Source: RUG11867 sp964472425 | GTDB lineage: Bacteria; Bacillota_I; Bacilli_A; RF39; UBA660 | DNA length: 12,380 nucleotides | Direction of reading: 5' to 3' | NCBI GenBank assembly: GCA_964472425.1 | Contig: CAYYLF010000048.1 | Location: forward strand, 1-12,380 | Part shown: positions 7,302 to 12,380 of the stretch, piece by piece | Layout: every line of letters begins with the position of its first letter | How positions within the stretch are numbered: position 1 is the first letter of the stretch | Notes under the pieces: model-generated | Told to the model about the DNA's origin: nothing | What the model saw: the letters and a program-made list of their open reading frames with translations, nothing else | The model's database searches: none | Translations under genes and position numbers: made by a program

Positions 7302-7823
7302 ATGAAGATTATTGCCGAAAATAAAACATATGTTCAAAAAAAGGACATAGCAATCGTAAACTCTATATGTTCATCCGTTCCAGTCTCGTTTGTAATTGAA
7401 CTCATGGGCGACGGTTCAACATTCATCGTTGGAGACTTCAACCATGATGAATTTGTTTGTTTCGAGAATCCTACTAACACCAAATTTTTAGAGAGCATCG
7501 ACTTTCCTATCTCTTTGGACGACGTAAGAAATATGTCTATAGAAGAATTGCTCGCGACGAGAGAAAGTATGATTGCCGCAGTAGACCGCCTGGCCGGTGA
7601 ATACAATGCTCTTCCCATGGAAGAAAGAAAAGACCACGAAGACATGTCTATAGAGCACACGCTTCTTACCTATAAGATATACGATTTAGAAGATTTCATC
7701 GCCATCGTGCAAGGAAAGAAAAAACTGGTACTTCCTGAAGGAATTGAGCCCATCACACCGAATCCTGTCAGCAGAGCAAAGAGACTGTTTGCGACCATAA
7801 AGAAAAAATTCCAAAAAAATTAG
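7302..7823 (+). CDS. hypothetical protein, helical with basic C-terminus
   Basis: I do not recognise this 173-aa protein. Its N-terminal third (1-65) alternates hydrophobic and polar residues as in beta strands (VPVSFVIELMGDG, FIVGDFNHDEFVCF). Residues 70-140 look strongly helical, possibly coiled-coil (SLDDVRNMSIEELLATRESM). The last 25 residues are basic. There is no signal peptide or membrane segment, so it is likely cytoplasmic. ATG 7302 has AAAGAAGG upstream. It is transcribed alone, divergent from the ECF operon and followed at once by a terminator. Coding character is supported by the ribosome binding site, promoter and terminator all in the same orientation. Confidence 0.7.
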   Translation: MKIIAENKTYVQKKDIAIVNSICSSVPVSFVIELMGDGSTFIVGDFNHDEFVCFENPTNTKFLESIDFPISLDDVRNMSIEELLATRESMIAAVDRLAGEYNALPMEERKDHEDMSIEHTLLTYKIYDLEDFIAIVQGKKKLVLPEGIEPITPNPVSRAKRLFATIKKKFQKN

Positions 7824-7850
7824 AGTACACCGATTGTACCCTTTTTCTTT
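7823..7850 (+). terminator. intrinsic terminator of the 7302 gene
   Basis: GTACA (7825-7829), loop CCGAT, TGTAC (7835-7839), then CCTTTTTCTTTT. It starts at the stop codon. Confidence 0.6.
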
Positions 7851-7870
7851 TGCCCTTCCTTTCTTCGCCA

Positions 7871-8383
7871 TTATTCTATAAACTCATTCATGTCGTGCCC
7901 TTCCAATTTTAGAAGAGCAACCTTCTTCTCCATACCACACGAAAATCCCGTCAAGTGTCCCTTCGCTCCGACGACGCGATGACACGGAATTATTATTGGA
8001 ATCGGATTCCAGCCTACCGCACCTCCGACCGCCTGAGCAGACATCCTCTCTATGCCTCTTCGTTCGGCGATTACCTTGGCCAAATTCCCATAACTTTCGA
8101 CTTCCCCATACGGGATTCCGATTAAAAGTTCCAAGACTTCCTTCCGAAACGAGGTTGCACCTTCGATTCTAAATTTCGGCATAAAATCCGGGCAATTTCC
8201 CGCAAAATAAATATCTAACCATCGCTTCGTTTCTCGAAACACTTCCAAATCCTCACAAAGGCGATTATTCGGTCTATTTCTTATATTATCAAAACCTTCA
8301 AAACTCAACCCTATCAAATATTCTCCGTCACTTTCGAGCACTAAAGACCCGAGCGGAGACTCATAAAAATCGACGTACTTCAT
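7871..8383 (-). CDS. ogt: methylated-DNA--[protein]-cysteine S-methyltransferase
   Basis: A suicide repair protein that moves alkyl groups from O6-alkylguanine (and O4-alkylthymine) in DNA to its own cysteine. The 170-aa length is usual. The active site is IIPCHRVVG with Cys134, preceded by the helix-turn-helix region (SFRKEVLELLIGIPYGEVESYGNLA, about 78-102, given in parts: SFRKEVLELL and PYGEVESYGNLA) and AVGGAVGWNP, and followed by LTGFSCGMEKKVALLKLEG. The residue before AVGG, often an Arg that helps flip the damaged base, is Gln here; I believe this is common in one Firmicute subgroup, so it need not mean loss of function. GGAAGGGG precedes ATG 8383. The gene follows a strong terminator, so it probably has its own promoter or depends on read-through. 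No Ada-type regulator is nearby. Confidence 0.92.
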   Translation of the reverse strand: MKYVDFYESPLGSLVLESDGEYLIGLSFEGFDNIRNRPNNRLCEDLEVFRETKRWLDIYFAGNCPDFMPKFRIEGATSFRKEVLELLIGIPYGEVESYGNLAKVIAERRGIERMSAQAVGGAVGWNPIPIIIPCHRVVGAKGHLTGFSCGMEKKVALLKLEGHDMNEFIE

Positions 8384-8406
8384 ATATTTCCCCTTCCATT
8401 TAAATT

Positions 8407-8427
8407 AAAAAGGGAACATTGGTTCCC
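8407..8427 (-). terminator. intrinsic terminator between the DUF3592-like gene and ogt
   Basis: On the minus strand, GGGAAC, loop CAAT, GTTCCC, then TTTTTAATTT. It begins one nt after the upstream stop and is the cleanest terminator in the window. Confidence 0.85.
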
Positions 8428-8428
8428 A

Positions 8429-8857
8429 TCAAAACTCTCTTTTCTTCTGAAAATGCTTCCCCGATTCCATTGCCGCCCACAGCAACATACCGAAACTTCC
8501 GAACAAGAATACGAAGTAAACGGTCGCGACTGGAGTCGATGTTCGCACGCCTTCTTCGTTCGCGAACAAACGACCATTGGACAAATAAGCTTTGACAGTT
8601 CGTCCCTTTAAATAACCCGAAGCACTGTGAGCATTCTCCAAACTGTACTCCTCACCATCGTATTCGACGGTTATCTCGTACGTGTTGTAAGTCGACCTAT
8701 TGTTCCGATTCTTGACCTGCTTCGTAACCGCATTTAAGACTTTAACTTCGACCTCCTCGTAATCGAGTTCTGCTTCGTTCATCTTAAACCAAAGGCCCAC
8801 CGTCACAGCTACGCATACCACAAATAACCCCCACAAAATGAAAACTTTTTTGCTCAT
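8429..8857 (-). CDS. small membrane protein, DUF3592-like
   Basis: A 142-aa protein with an N-terminal transmembrane helix (about 5-23, VFILWGLFVVCVAVTVGLW) and a second near the C-terminus (about 110-130). Between them is a soluble domain of beta-strand character (EVKVLNAVTKQVK, TYEITVEYDGEEYSL). This helix-domain-helix plan and the strand pattern resemble DUF3592 proteins, whose function is unknown. The domain between the helices would lie outside the cytoplasm. GAGGGATGTTGTA precedes ATG 8857, giving an acceptable ribosome binding site. It appears to be monocistronic, with a terminator directly after the stop. Confidence 0.65.
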   Translation of the reverse strand: MSKKVFILWGLFVVCVAVTVGLWFKMNEAELDYEEVEVKVLNAVTKQVKNRNNRSTYNTYEITVEYDGEEYSLENAHSASGYLKGRTVKAYLSNGRLFANEEGVRTSTPVATVYFVFLFGSFGMLLWAAMESGKHFQKKREF

Positions 8858-8880
8858 TACAACATCCCTCTTTCTCTACA

Positions 8881-8889
8881 ATTCTATCA
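8881..8889 (-). promoter_or_regulatory. extended -10 promoter of the DUF3592-like gene
   Basis: On the minus strand, TGATAGAAT, an extended -10 element 24 nt before ATG 8857. No clear -35; just upstream lies a tandem near-repeat, ATGTGGAATT then ATGTGGGAATT (about 8891-8911), which could be a regulatory site. Confidence 0.5.
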
Positions 8890-8934
8890 CAAATTCCCAC
8901 ATAATTCCACATAAAAACCCAAAACAGAACAATT

Positions 8935-9399
8935 CTATAACCAATCGTAATTGATATTGTGACTTATGCTTTTATACTCATCCTGTTTTATGAGATTTTT
9001 GACCGTTTTAGGACGAATATCTAAATTTTCGATTCCTTCTATATCGACGATTTCGAATCTATCCCATCCGTCATCGAGACTCAAAATGATATCGAAACTT
9101 TCAATTTCGGCATAATACACGAATTCTATCATGTGAAATTTCGTTTCCTTTACGATATTCTCTTCTACAGATACTAACCTATAATTTAACGTGACTCCCA
9201 GTTCCTCATTTATTTCTCTCGTAATAGCCTCTTGGGAATTTTCTATCAAATTCAATCTACCTCCAGGGAGCAGAAAAGCCTCATGGTCCGCAATCGCTTT
9301 CATGTGTGTCAAAATTACTCTTTCCCGCTTTTTATCTTTTATTATACAAGAGCTTCTAACATTAAATTTGTATTCTCCTATTTCAAACTTTATATCCAT
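8935..9399 (-). CDS. Nudix hydrolase
   Basis: A 154-aa protein with a complete Nudix box, G47-x5-E53-x7-R61-E62-I-N-E65-E66-L-G68-V, which binds the metal needed to hydrolyse a nucleoside diphosphate linked to another group. The substrate cannot be read from the sequence. The N-terminal strands (FNVRSSCIIKDKK, RVILTHMK) and the late YDWL end fit a single-domain enzyme. ATG 9399 has AGGAGA seven nt upstream and its own promoter at 9432-9461. The gene stands alone. It is unlike the other Nudix protein in this window and is not a duplicate. Confidence 0.88.
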   Translation of the reverse strand: MDIKFEIGEYKFNVRSSCIIKDKKRERVILTHMKAIADHEAFLLPGGRLNLIENSQEAITREINEELGVTLNYRLVSVEENIVKETKFHMIEFVYYAEIESFDIILSLDDGWDRFEIVDIEGIENLDIRPKTVKNLIKQDEYKSISHNINYDWL

Positions 9400-9431
9400 T
9401 CTAAAATCTCCTATAAATCCAAATCTCTTTT

Positions 9432-9461
9432 ATTATACTATAAGAATTATCGCAAAAACAA
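9432..9461 (-). promoter_or_regulatory. promoter of the first Nudix gene
   Basis: On the minus strand, TTGTTT (9456-9461), 18-bp spacer, TATAAT (9432-9437), 32 nt before the start codon. Confidence 0.6.
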
Positions 9462-9471
9462 TCCAAAAACT

Positions 9472-9498
9472 AAAAAATCAGCATAATGCTAATTTTTT
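9472..9498 (-). terminator. terminator of the C39-like peptidase gene
   Basis: Two 12-nt arms (9472-9483 and 9487-9498) pair fully with one G-U around a 3-nt loop, A-rich before and T-rich after. The hairpin overlaps the peptidase stop codon (9489-9491). Confidence 0.75.
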
Positions 9499-10100
9499 GT
9501 CCTATCGTTAGGTCTCAAGACTAACGACTTATTCTTGACCATCAAGAAATCGAAAGTATTGGTATACATATTGGATATTAATGTTTCATAAGAATATGTC
9601 GTATCGATTTGAGTATCTCCTCTTCTATTGGGATTGGCTACATAGAATTCTCCATTAGAATTGTTGACACTGGTGACCGCAATGTAATGTCCATAATTGG
9701 AAAATGTCCTCGGATGTTCTATTTTTCCTTTGGGCCCGACCAATATTAAGGCCATGTAATCGTATTTAATCATCTCGATAATCTCATCCCTTTTCAATTC
9801 GGGATGCTCGTAGCTGTACTTAATCAACCGATAATCGAGATTGAATTCGCTTCTTCTAGCCAGTTCTTGAAGCAAATATAGAAAACCTAACGTGGACATC
9901 CCCATTCGTCCGTTTTCTTTATTTGTATAAAAATCTATCGGATTCCCGTATTCATCCAATAGCATCAGCTTCGCGACCGTGATTGGATCTAAATCGTAAC
10001 CGATGCTCGATAATATGGTCGCCATCGAAGCTACACCACATCCAAAATTTTGCAATTCCCAACCGGGAATTCCGTCTTGACCCTCCACATCGCTATACAT
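9489..10100 (-). CDS. C39-like cysteine peptidase domain protein
   Basis: A 203-aa protein with the layout of C39-like (papain-fold) peptidases: LQNFGCGVASMATILSSIG near the N-terminus (Q17, nucleophile Cys21), YGHYIAVTSV (His138) and FYVANPNRRGD (third residue, Asn157 region). No signal peptide is seen, so it would act in the cytoplasm unless the N-terminus is missing. ATG 10100 has no ribosome binding site. It lies inside the last codons of a 29-aa ORF (10182-10093) that has an excellent one, in another frame. Either translation is coupled through that short ORF, or the short ORF is the true N-terminus, split by a +1 shift. The frame is open upstream of 10100 for 26 codons but has no ATG, GTG or TTG. 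Substrate unknown; no transporter or precursor peptide with a double-Gly leader is seen nearby. Confidence 0.7.
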   Translation of the reverse strand: MYSDVEGQDGIPGWELQNFGCGVASMATILSSIGYDLDPITVAKLMLLDEYGNPIDFYTNKENGRMGMSTLGFLYLLQELARRSEFNLDYRLIKYSYEHPELKRDEIIEMIKYDYMALILVGPKGKIEHPRTFSNYGHYIAVTSVNNSNGEFYVANPNRRGDTQIDTTYSYETLISNMYTNTFDFLMVKNKSLVLRPNDRTKN

Positions 10101-10182
10101 ATATTGTTTGTACCGTTTTGTATACTTTCTTCCGAAATTCGTTGGGTAGAATGATGTCGTATTTTTCGCTTGCTTCGCTCAT
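10093..10182 (-). CDS. 29-aa ORF overlapping the C39-like peptidase start
   Basis: The ORF runs from ATG 10182 to TAG 10093-10095 and encodes a 29-residue peptide beginning MSEASEKYDIILPNEF. AAGGAG lies nine nt upstream, the best ribosome binding site near the peptidase gene. A second ATG at 10189 is only two nt from that site and opens a different frame, so 10182 is preferred. The peptidase ATG (10098-10100) lies just before this ORF's stop, in the +1 frame. It could be a coupling leader or the detached N-terminus of the peptidase. It has no known family. Confidence 0.5.
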   Translation of the reverse strand: MSEASEKYDIILPNEFRKKVYKTVQTIYV

Positions 10183-10185
10183 ATT

Positions 10186-10305
10186 TCATCTCTCCTTATT
10201 TTTCTCTTCTTTGTAGAGTAATCGTAAGTCCCATAATAATTTCCCTTTCGCATCGGCATATAGACTCGGCATGAACCTCCCTAATCTATACTCATATTTT
10301 CGCAT
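10186..10305 (-). CDS. 39-aa ORF upstream of the C39 locus, possible small protein or remnant
   Basis: Starting at ATG 10305 the frame encodes 39 residues (start MRKYEYRLGRFMPSLYADAK), ending with TGA at 10186-10188. It is in the same frame as the 29-aa ORF, whose ATG comes six nt later. The composition is protein-like, but ATG 10305 has no ribosome binding site. An internal ATG (10272) has GGGAGG only three nt before it, which is too close to be ideal. It may be a third small gene or a decayed end of an older gene. I do not recognise it. Confidence 0.3.
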   Translation of the reverse strand: MRKYEYRLGRFMPSLYADAKGKLLWDLRLLYKEEKNKER

Positions 10306-10575
10306 ACTGTGAGTAGATTTTATTGTAAAACGTCTAATCACTTATCTAGGTTTTACTTGCGATTCTCTACCTTTTTTTGGGTTTATCACAAATAAAATGA
10401 CACCAATTTCTATTTATGATTGGCAGCTTTTACAATCGAACTTCAAATTATTATATAGCAAAACGATACACTTTCTCATGATTGACACCCCGTTTTTTTA
10501 AAAAAATATTATATAACTTATTTTCAGAATGTCAAATTGTATCGATTGATAGTCTACTCGTAACTTAGAATACTA
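10306..10575. other. gene-poor, AT-rich stretch with nested inverted repeats
   Basis: No convincing gene. It holds a hairpin GTAAAAC (10325-10331)/GTTTTAC (10350-10356) and a series of nested arms around a T7A7 run (about 10494-10507): TTGACA/TGTCAA, CGATACA/TGTATCG and CAATCGA/TCGATTG. A good TATAAT on the minus strand (about 10450) could drive the small ORFs and peptidase, but its -35 is weak. I see no terminator directly after the Nudix stop (10576). Confidence 0.4.
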
Positions 10576-11130
10576 TCATCGAAGTAATTTCTTTATCAAT
10601 CTTTCGTGAACGGGTCTTATAAAATCGACAATATTTTCACCGATTGCCTCTTCGAACGTAATCCATTTGACACCTTTGCTCTCATATTCCCTAAAAGCTA
10701 GTGTTTCGTTTTCATCAGCTTCCAACAAATACACGACATCCAAATGTGTATGGGCAGGTACATACTTTCCTCTTTTTATATGTCCAACCACGGGAGATGC
10801 TGAAATTGCATAAATAGAGTTATCTAATACTGCCGTTTTTAAACCGGTCTCTTCTTCCACTTCGCGTACAGCAACGGATAATAAATCGTCTTCTCCATCG
10901 GCATGTCCTCCCGGGAAAATCCAAGCATCATATATGTTGTGATAGACGACGAGCATTTTCGTTCTATCTTTATTTACCACAAAGGCAGAAGAAGCAAAAT
11001 GTCCAAATTCATTTTCTCTAGTTAGAACATCATCAAAGCTATCGACCCATTTTAATATATATTCTTTAATCTTTTCTTCCGCCTCATCGAAAGGAACATA
11101 ATTCTCTATTTGTTCTCTTAAATTCGTCAT
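10576..11130 (-). CDS. Nudix hydrolase, last gene of the deoxyribosyltransferase operon
   Basis: A 184-aa protein. An N-terminal helical region (1-40) is followed by the Nudix domain, with IFPGGHADGEDD and REVEEETGL forming the box. Counting from G75, the first conserved Glu position is Asp81, while R89, E90, E93, E94 and G96 are kept, so metal binding is likely retained. A late tract (HLDVVYLLEA, VKWITFEEA) completes the fold. ATG 11130 overlaps the preceding stop by 4 nt (ATGA) and has GGAGGAG upstream, so it is translationally coupled to the deoxyribosyltransferase-like gene. The substrate is probably a nucleotide or nucleotide-sugar, judged only from the neighbours. Confidence 0.85.
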   Translation of the reverse strand: MTNLREQIENYVPFDEAEEKIKEYILKWVDSFDDVLTRENEFGHFASSAFVVNKDRTKMLVVYHNIYDAWIFPGGHADGEDDLLSVAVREVEEETGLKTAVLDNSIYAISASPVVGHIKRGKYVPAHTHLDVVYLLEADENETLAFREYESKGVKWITFEEAIGENIVDFIRPVHERLIKKLLR

Positions 11131-11528
11131 TTCTCCTCCTCATATAACCTTATCCATCCGAGTTTTAGCCATAAATCTATCTCTTCATAACACTGAACAT
11201 CTCGAGCTGGCATCTTTAAAATGGTCAATTCGATATCTTTATTATAGACTAATTTCTGAGCAAGTCCAAAAGCTAATTCGGCAAATGCTTCCGCACCGAT
11301 ATATCCAACTTTCCCATTTTTATCTTCATTCATGATAAATAATATATCTGCTCTAGTTATATTTTCATAAAACTCAGTATGTATTTTTGGGTATAATTGT
11401 ATAAAATCTTCCTTTTCGATTGGTCTTGGATAATCCAATACTTCATAATTCTTGCTTTCAAAGATTTTTAACCAATTATTTATTTCTTTTTGAAGTTTAG
11501 CACTGCCAGCAATTACTATCTTTTTCAT
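11127..11528 (-). CDS. nucleoside 2-deoxyribosyltransferase-like protein (first type)
   Basis: A 133-aa protein with a Rossmann-like start (MKKIVIAGSAKLQKE). RADILFIMNEDKNG (Asp61) and VGYIGAEAFAELAFGLAQKL (Glu84) match the Asp and nucleophilic Glu positions of the nucleoside 2-deoxyribosyltransferase fold. Such enzymes break or swap N-glycosidic bonds of nucleosides or nucleotides. The YIGAEAFAE pattern is typical of a bacterial subgroup of unproven substrate. ATG 11528 has AGGAG five nt upstream that overlaps the stop of the previous gene; a TTG one codon earlier is less likely. It is not a close copy of its neighbour, so the two are probably distinct partners rather than a recent duplication. 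Confidence 0.7.
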   Translation of the reverse strand: MKKIVIAGSAKLQKEINNWLKIFESKNYEVLDYPRPIEKEDFIQLYPKIHTEFYENITRADILFIMNEDKNGKVGYIGAEAFAELAFGLAQKLVYNKDIELTILKMPARDVQCYEEIDLWLKLGWIRLYEEEK

Positions 11529-11536
11529 CAAAACTC

Positions 11537-11926
11537 CTATGACATTTCGAGTATCTTTTTCACATTATCGTAAGCATTTCCAACTAACTGAGTAACTTTT
11601 GGCAATTCATAAAAGGCGACCGTGTTTTCGATGCTAAATTCCTCTTCTGTAGTTGAACATAAAAACACTTTTTTGTTTAAGGCCATGGCCATTCCTAGTT
11701 CGATGTGTGCTCCTCTTCCCGCTGGTAACAGTATAATGACGACGTCGGCCTCAACTATACCCTGCGATTCCAAGCCTGCATATCTTTTCATATCGTCCCT
11801 AGATGCATCCCCGTCGATACTTTTGACCCAGTCGTAAGTTTGCTCCCAATTGTTTTCTTTCAACAACTTTGCATAGCAATTTACCAACTTGCAATTTTTC
11901 ATTCCGGATCCGACATAAAATTTCAT
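11537..11926 (-). CDS. nucleoside 2-deoxyribosyltransferase-like protein (second type)
   Basis: A 129-aa protein starting MKFYVGSGMKNCK. VEADVVIILLPAGRGAHIELGMAMALNKKVFL carries Asp61 and Glu76, fitting the Asp...Glu catalytic pattern of the deoxyribosyltransferase family (quoted parts: EADVVIILLPAGRG and AHIELGMAMALNKK). The frame is open further upstream to 12055, but ATG 11926 has a strong GAGGAGG seven nt upstream and begins exactly at the first beta strand, while the upstream part is a hydrophobic artefact covering a palindrome and a terminator. It is the first gene of a three-gene operon. A short SG-MK-NC loop follows the first strand. The true reaction is unknown; a nucleotide hydrolase or base-exchange enzyme is possible. 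Confidence 0.72.
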   Translation of the reverse strand: MKFYVGSGMKNCKLVNCYAKLLKENNWEQTYDWVKSIDGDASRDDMKRYAGLESQGIVEADVVIILLPAGRGAHIELGMAMALNKKVFLCSTTEEEFSIENTVAFYELPKVTQLVGNAYDNVKKILEMS

Positions 11927-11992
11927 TGTGATTCCTCCTCGTATATAAATAAAAATAATTCTGACTATTTTAAAAAATAAAATTAATGGAAA

Positions 11993-12014
11993 ACGTAACA
12001 TATATGTGTTACGT
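11993..12014 (-). promoter_or_regulatory. palindromic operator-like site before the deoxyribosyltransferase operon
   Basis: A perfect inverted repeat with arms ACGTAACA (11993-12000) and TGTTACGT (12007-12014) and a 6-nt spacer TATATG. It is 67 nt before ATG 11926. A possible -10 (TAAAAT, about 11968-11973, minus strand) lies downstream of it, without a clear -35. The dyad suits a dimeric regulator, but no regulator gene is adjacent. Confidence 0.5.
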
Positions 12015-12038
12015 AAATAAAAAGCTAAAAATAGAAAA

Positions 12039-12060
12039 GCCCATTTTATGGGCATTTTTT
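12039..12060. terminator. bidirectional terminator
   Basis: GCCCAT, 3-nt loop, ATGGGC, followed on the + strand by ATTTTTT and on the minus strand by TTTTCTATTTTTAG. On the minus strand it insulates the deoxyribosyltransferase operon from whatever is transcribed from the right edge. Confidence 0.75.
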
Positions 12061-12208
12061 CTTCATGGTGCCTCTAGTGGTCAGATACCGAACCCCTAGA
12101 ATATTATTTATTCCACCTCAAGTACAACTAACTTATACTACATTATTTTTTATATTGGAACTGATTTATAACAAAAATATAACTTTTTTATAACAGATTT
12201 TTGAAGTT
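12061..12208. other. intergenic stretch with a hairpin
   Basis: No gene seen. A hairpin TCTAGTGG/CCCCTAGA (one mismatch, 12-nt loop) lies at about 12073-12100, and ATACCGAAC within it resembles a conserved piece of 5S rRNA. The rest is very AT-rich, with repeated TTATAA-type words between 12150 and 12200. Confidence 0.35.
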
Positions 12209-12380
12209 TTATATTATGCGTTTTGGCTCAAGTTTTAACATTTTTATCATTGTGGTATTTTCTGCTGAAGCATCCTGAATATCCTGCATTGACTCACGTT
12301 CCATCTCATCGCCCACACAACTCCAAGAAATCAAATTTGCTCTATCATACTCATTACTAGCAGTTAAAGTGGCTAGGCTA
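12209..12380 (-). CDS. C-terminal fragment of an unrecognised protein (cut by window edge)
   Basis: An open frame enters from the right edge and ends at TAA 12209-12211, giving the last 56 residues. The composition is protein-like (ATLTASNEYDRANLISW, then EMERESMQDIQDASAENTT and a basic tail ending KLEPKRII). The acidic middle and basic end suggest a helical C-terminus. I do not recognise the family and the start lies outside the window. Confidence 0.5.
   Translation of the reverse strand, partial: SLATLTASNEYDRANLISWSCVGDEMERESMQDIQDASAENTTMIKMLKLEPKRII

Noticed and set aside
10093..10305. TGA read-through joining the 39-aa and 29-aa ORFs (alternative genetic code)
   Set aside because: Other genes in the window end at TGA (for example gpr and the ABC-F gene) and use TGG for Trp; a strong ribosome binding site restarts translation after the TGA.
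10481..10515. TTGACA followed by TATTAT as a plus-strand promoter
   Set aside because: The spacer is 19 bp through a T7A7 run and no plus-strand gene follows; not listed as a promoter.
11927..12055. Hydrophobic N-terminal extension of the second deoxyribosyltransferase-like protein
   Set aside because: It has no ribosome binding site, runs through a terminator and a palindrome, and ATG 11926 has a strong GAGGAGG and begins the conserved fold.
12060..12105. A tRNA-like 3' end (GGTTCGGTATC then GCACCA) on the minus strand as an integration site
   Set aside because: The last 28 nt do not form a T-arm next to an acceptor strand, the T-loop lacks the expected A, and no 5' half is present.
1..12380. 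CRISPR array, insertion sequence or transposase
   Set aside because: No regularly spaced direct repeats, no recognisable transposase and no terminal inverted repeats with target duplications were seen.

Overview
The window looks like a chromosomal segment of a low-GC, endospore-forming Firmicute (Bacilli/Clostridia grade). Two sporulation genes sit at the left: a germination protease (gpr type) and a SpoIID-type peptidoglycan lytic transglycosylase. Strong GGAGG-type ribosome binding sites, sigma-A-like promoters (several with an extended TGn -10) and U-tract hairpin terminators fit this. UGA is a normal stop here, so this is not a mycoplasma code. I cannot name a genus. No phage module, insertion sequence or CRISPR array is visible.

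Layout. 1-186: gpr upstream region with a hairpin. 187-936 (+): gpr, convergent with and overlapping by 20 bp the spoIID-like gene at 917-2356 (-). 2499-3209 (-): an XRE-type regulator fused to three membrane helices, with a palindrome over its promoter. 3388-3474 (-): tRNA-Leu(GAG) with encoded CCA, its own promoter and terminator. 3639-5933 (+): a two-gene operon, an ABC-F ATPase followed by an MmcQ/YjbR protein. It ends at a two-way terminator shared with an ECF sigma/anti-sigma operon (7179-5966, -). 7302-7823 (+): an unrecognised small protein. 8383-7871 (-): an O6-alkylguanine-DNA alkyltransferase. 8857-8429 (-): a small DUF3592-like membrane protein. 9399-8935 (-): a Nudix hydrolase.

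From about 10.1 kb rightwards the sequence looks more AT-rich and accessory. A C39-like cysteine peptidase (10100-9489, -) is preceded by two tiny ORFs, one with a very good ribosome binding site and an overlap with the peptidase start. After a gene-poor, repeat-rich stretch comes a tight three-gene operon (11926-10576, -): two different nucleoside 2-deoxyribosyltransferase-fold proteins and a second Nudix hydrolase, with a perfect inverted repeat upstream. The right edge holds the 3' end of an unrecognised gene (12209 to the window edge, -).

The most interesting parts are the deoxyribosyltransferase/Nudix cassette, the overlapping small-ORF/peptidase arrangement, the very compact GPR, and the convergent overlap of two sporulation genes that in model species are expressed in different cell compartments. 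None is shown to be a new system by sequence alone.
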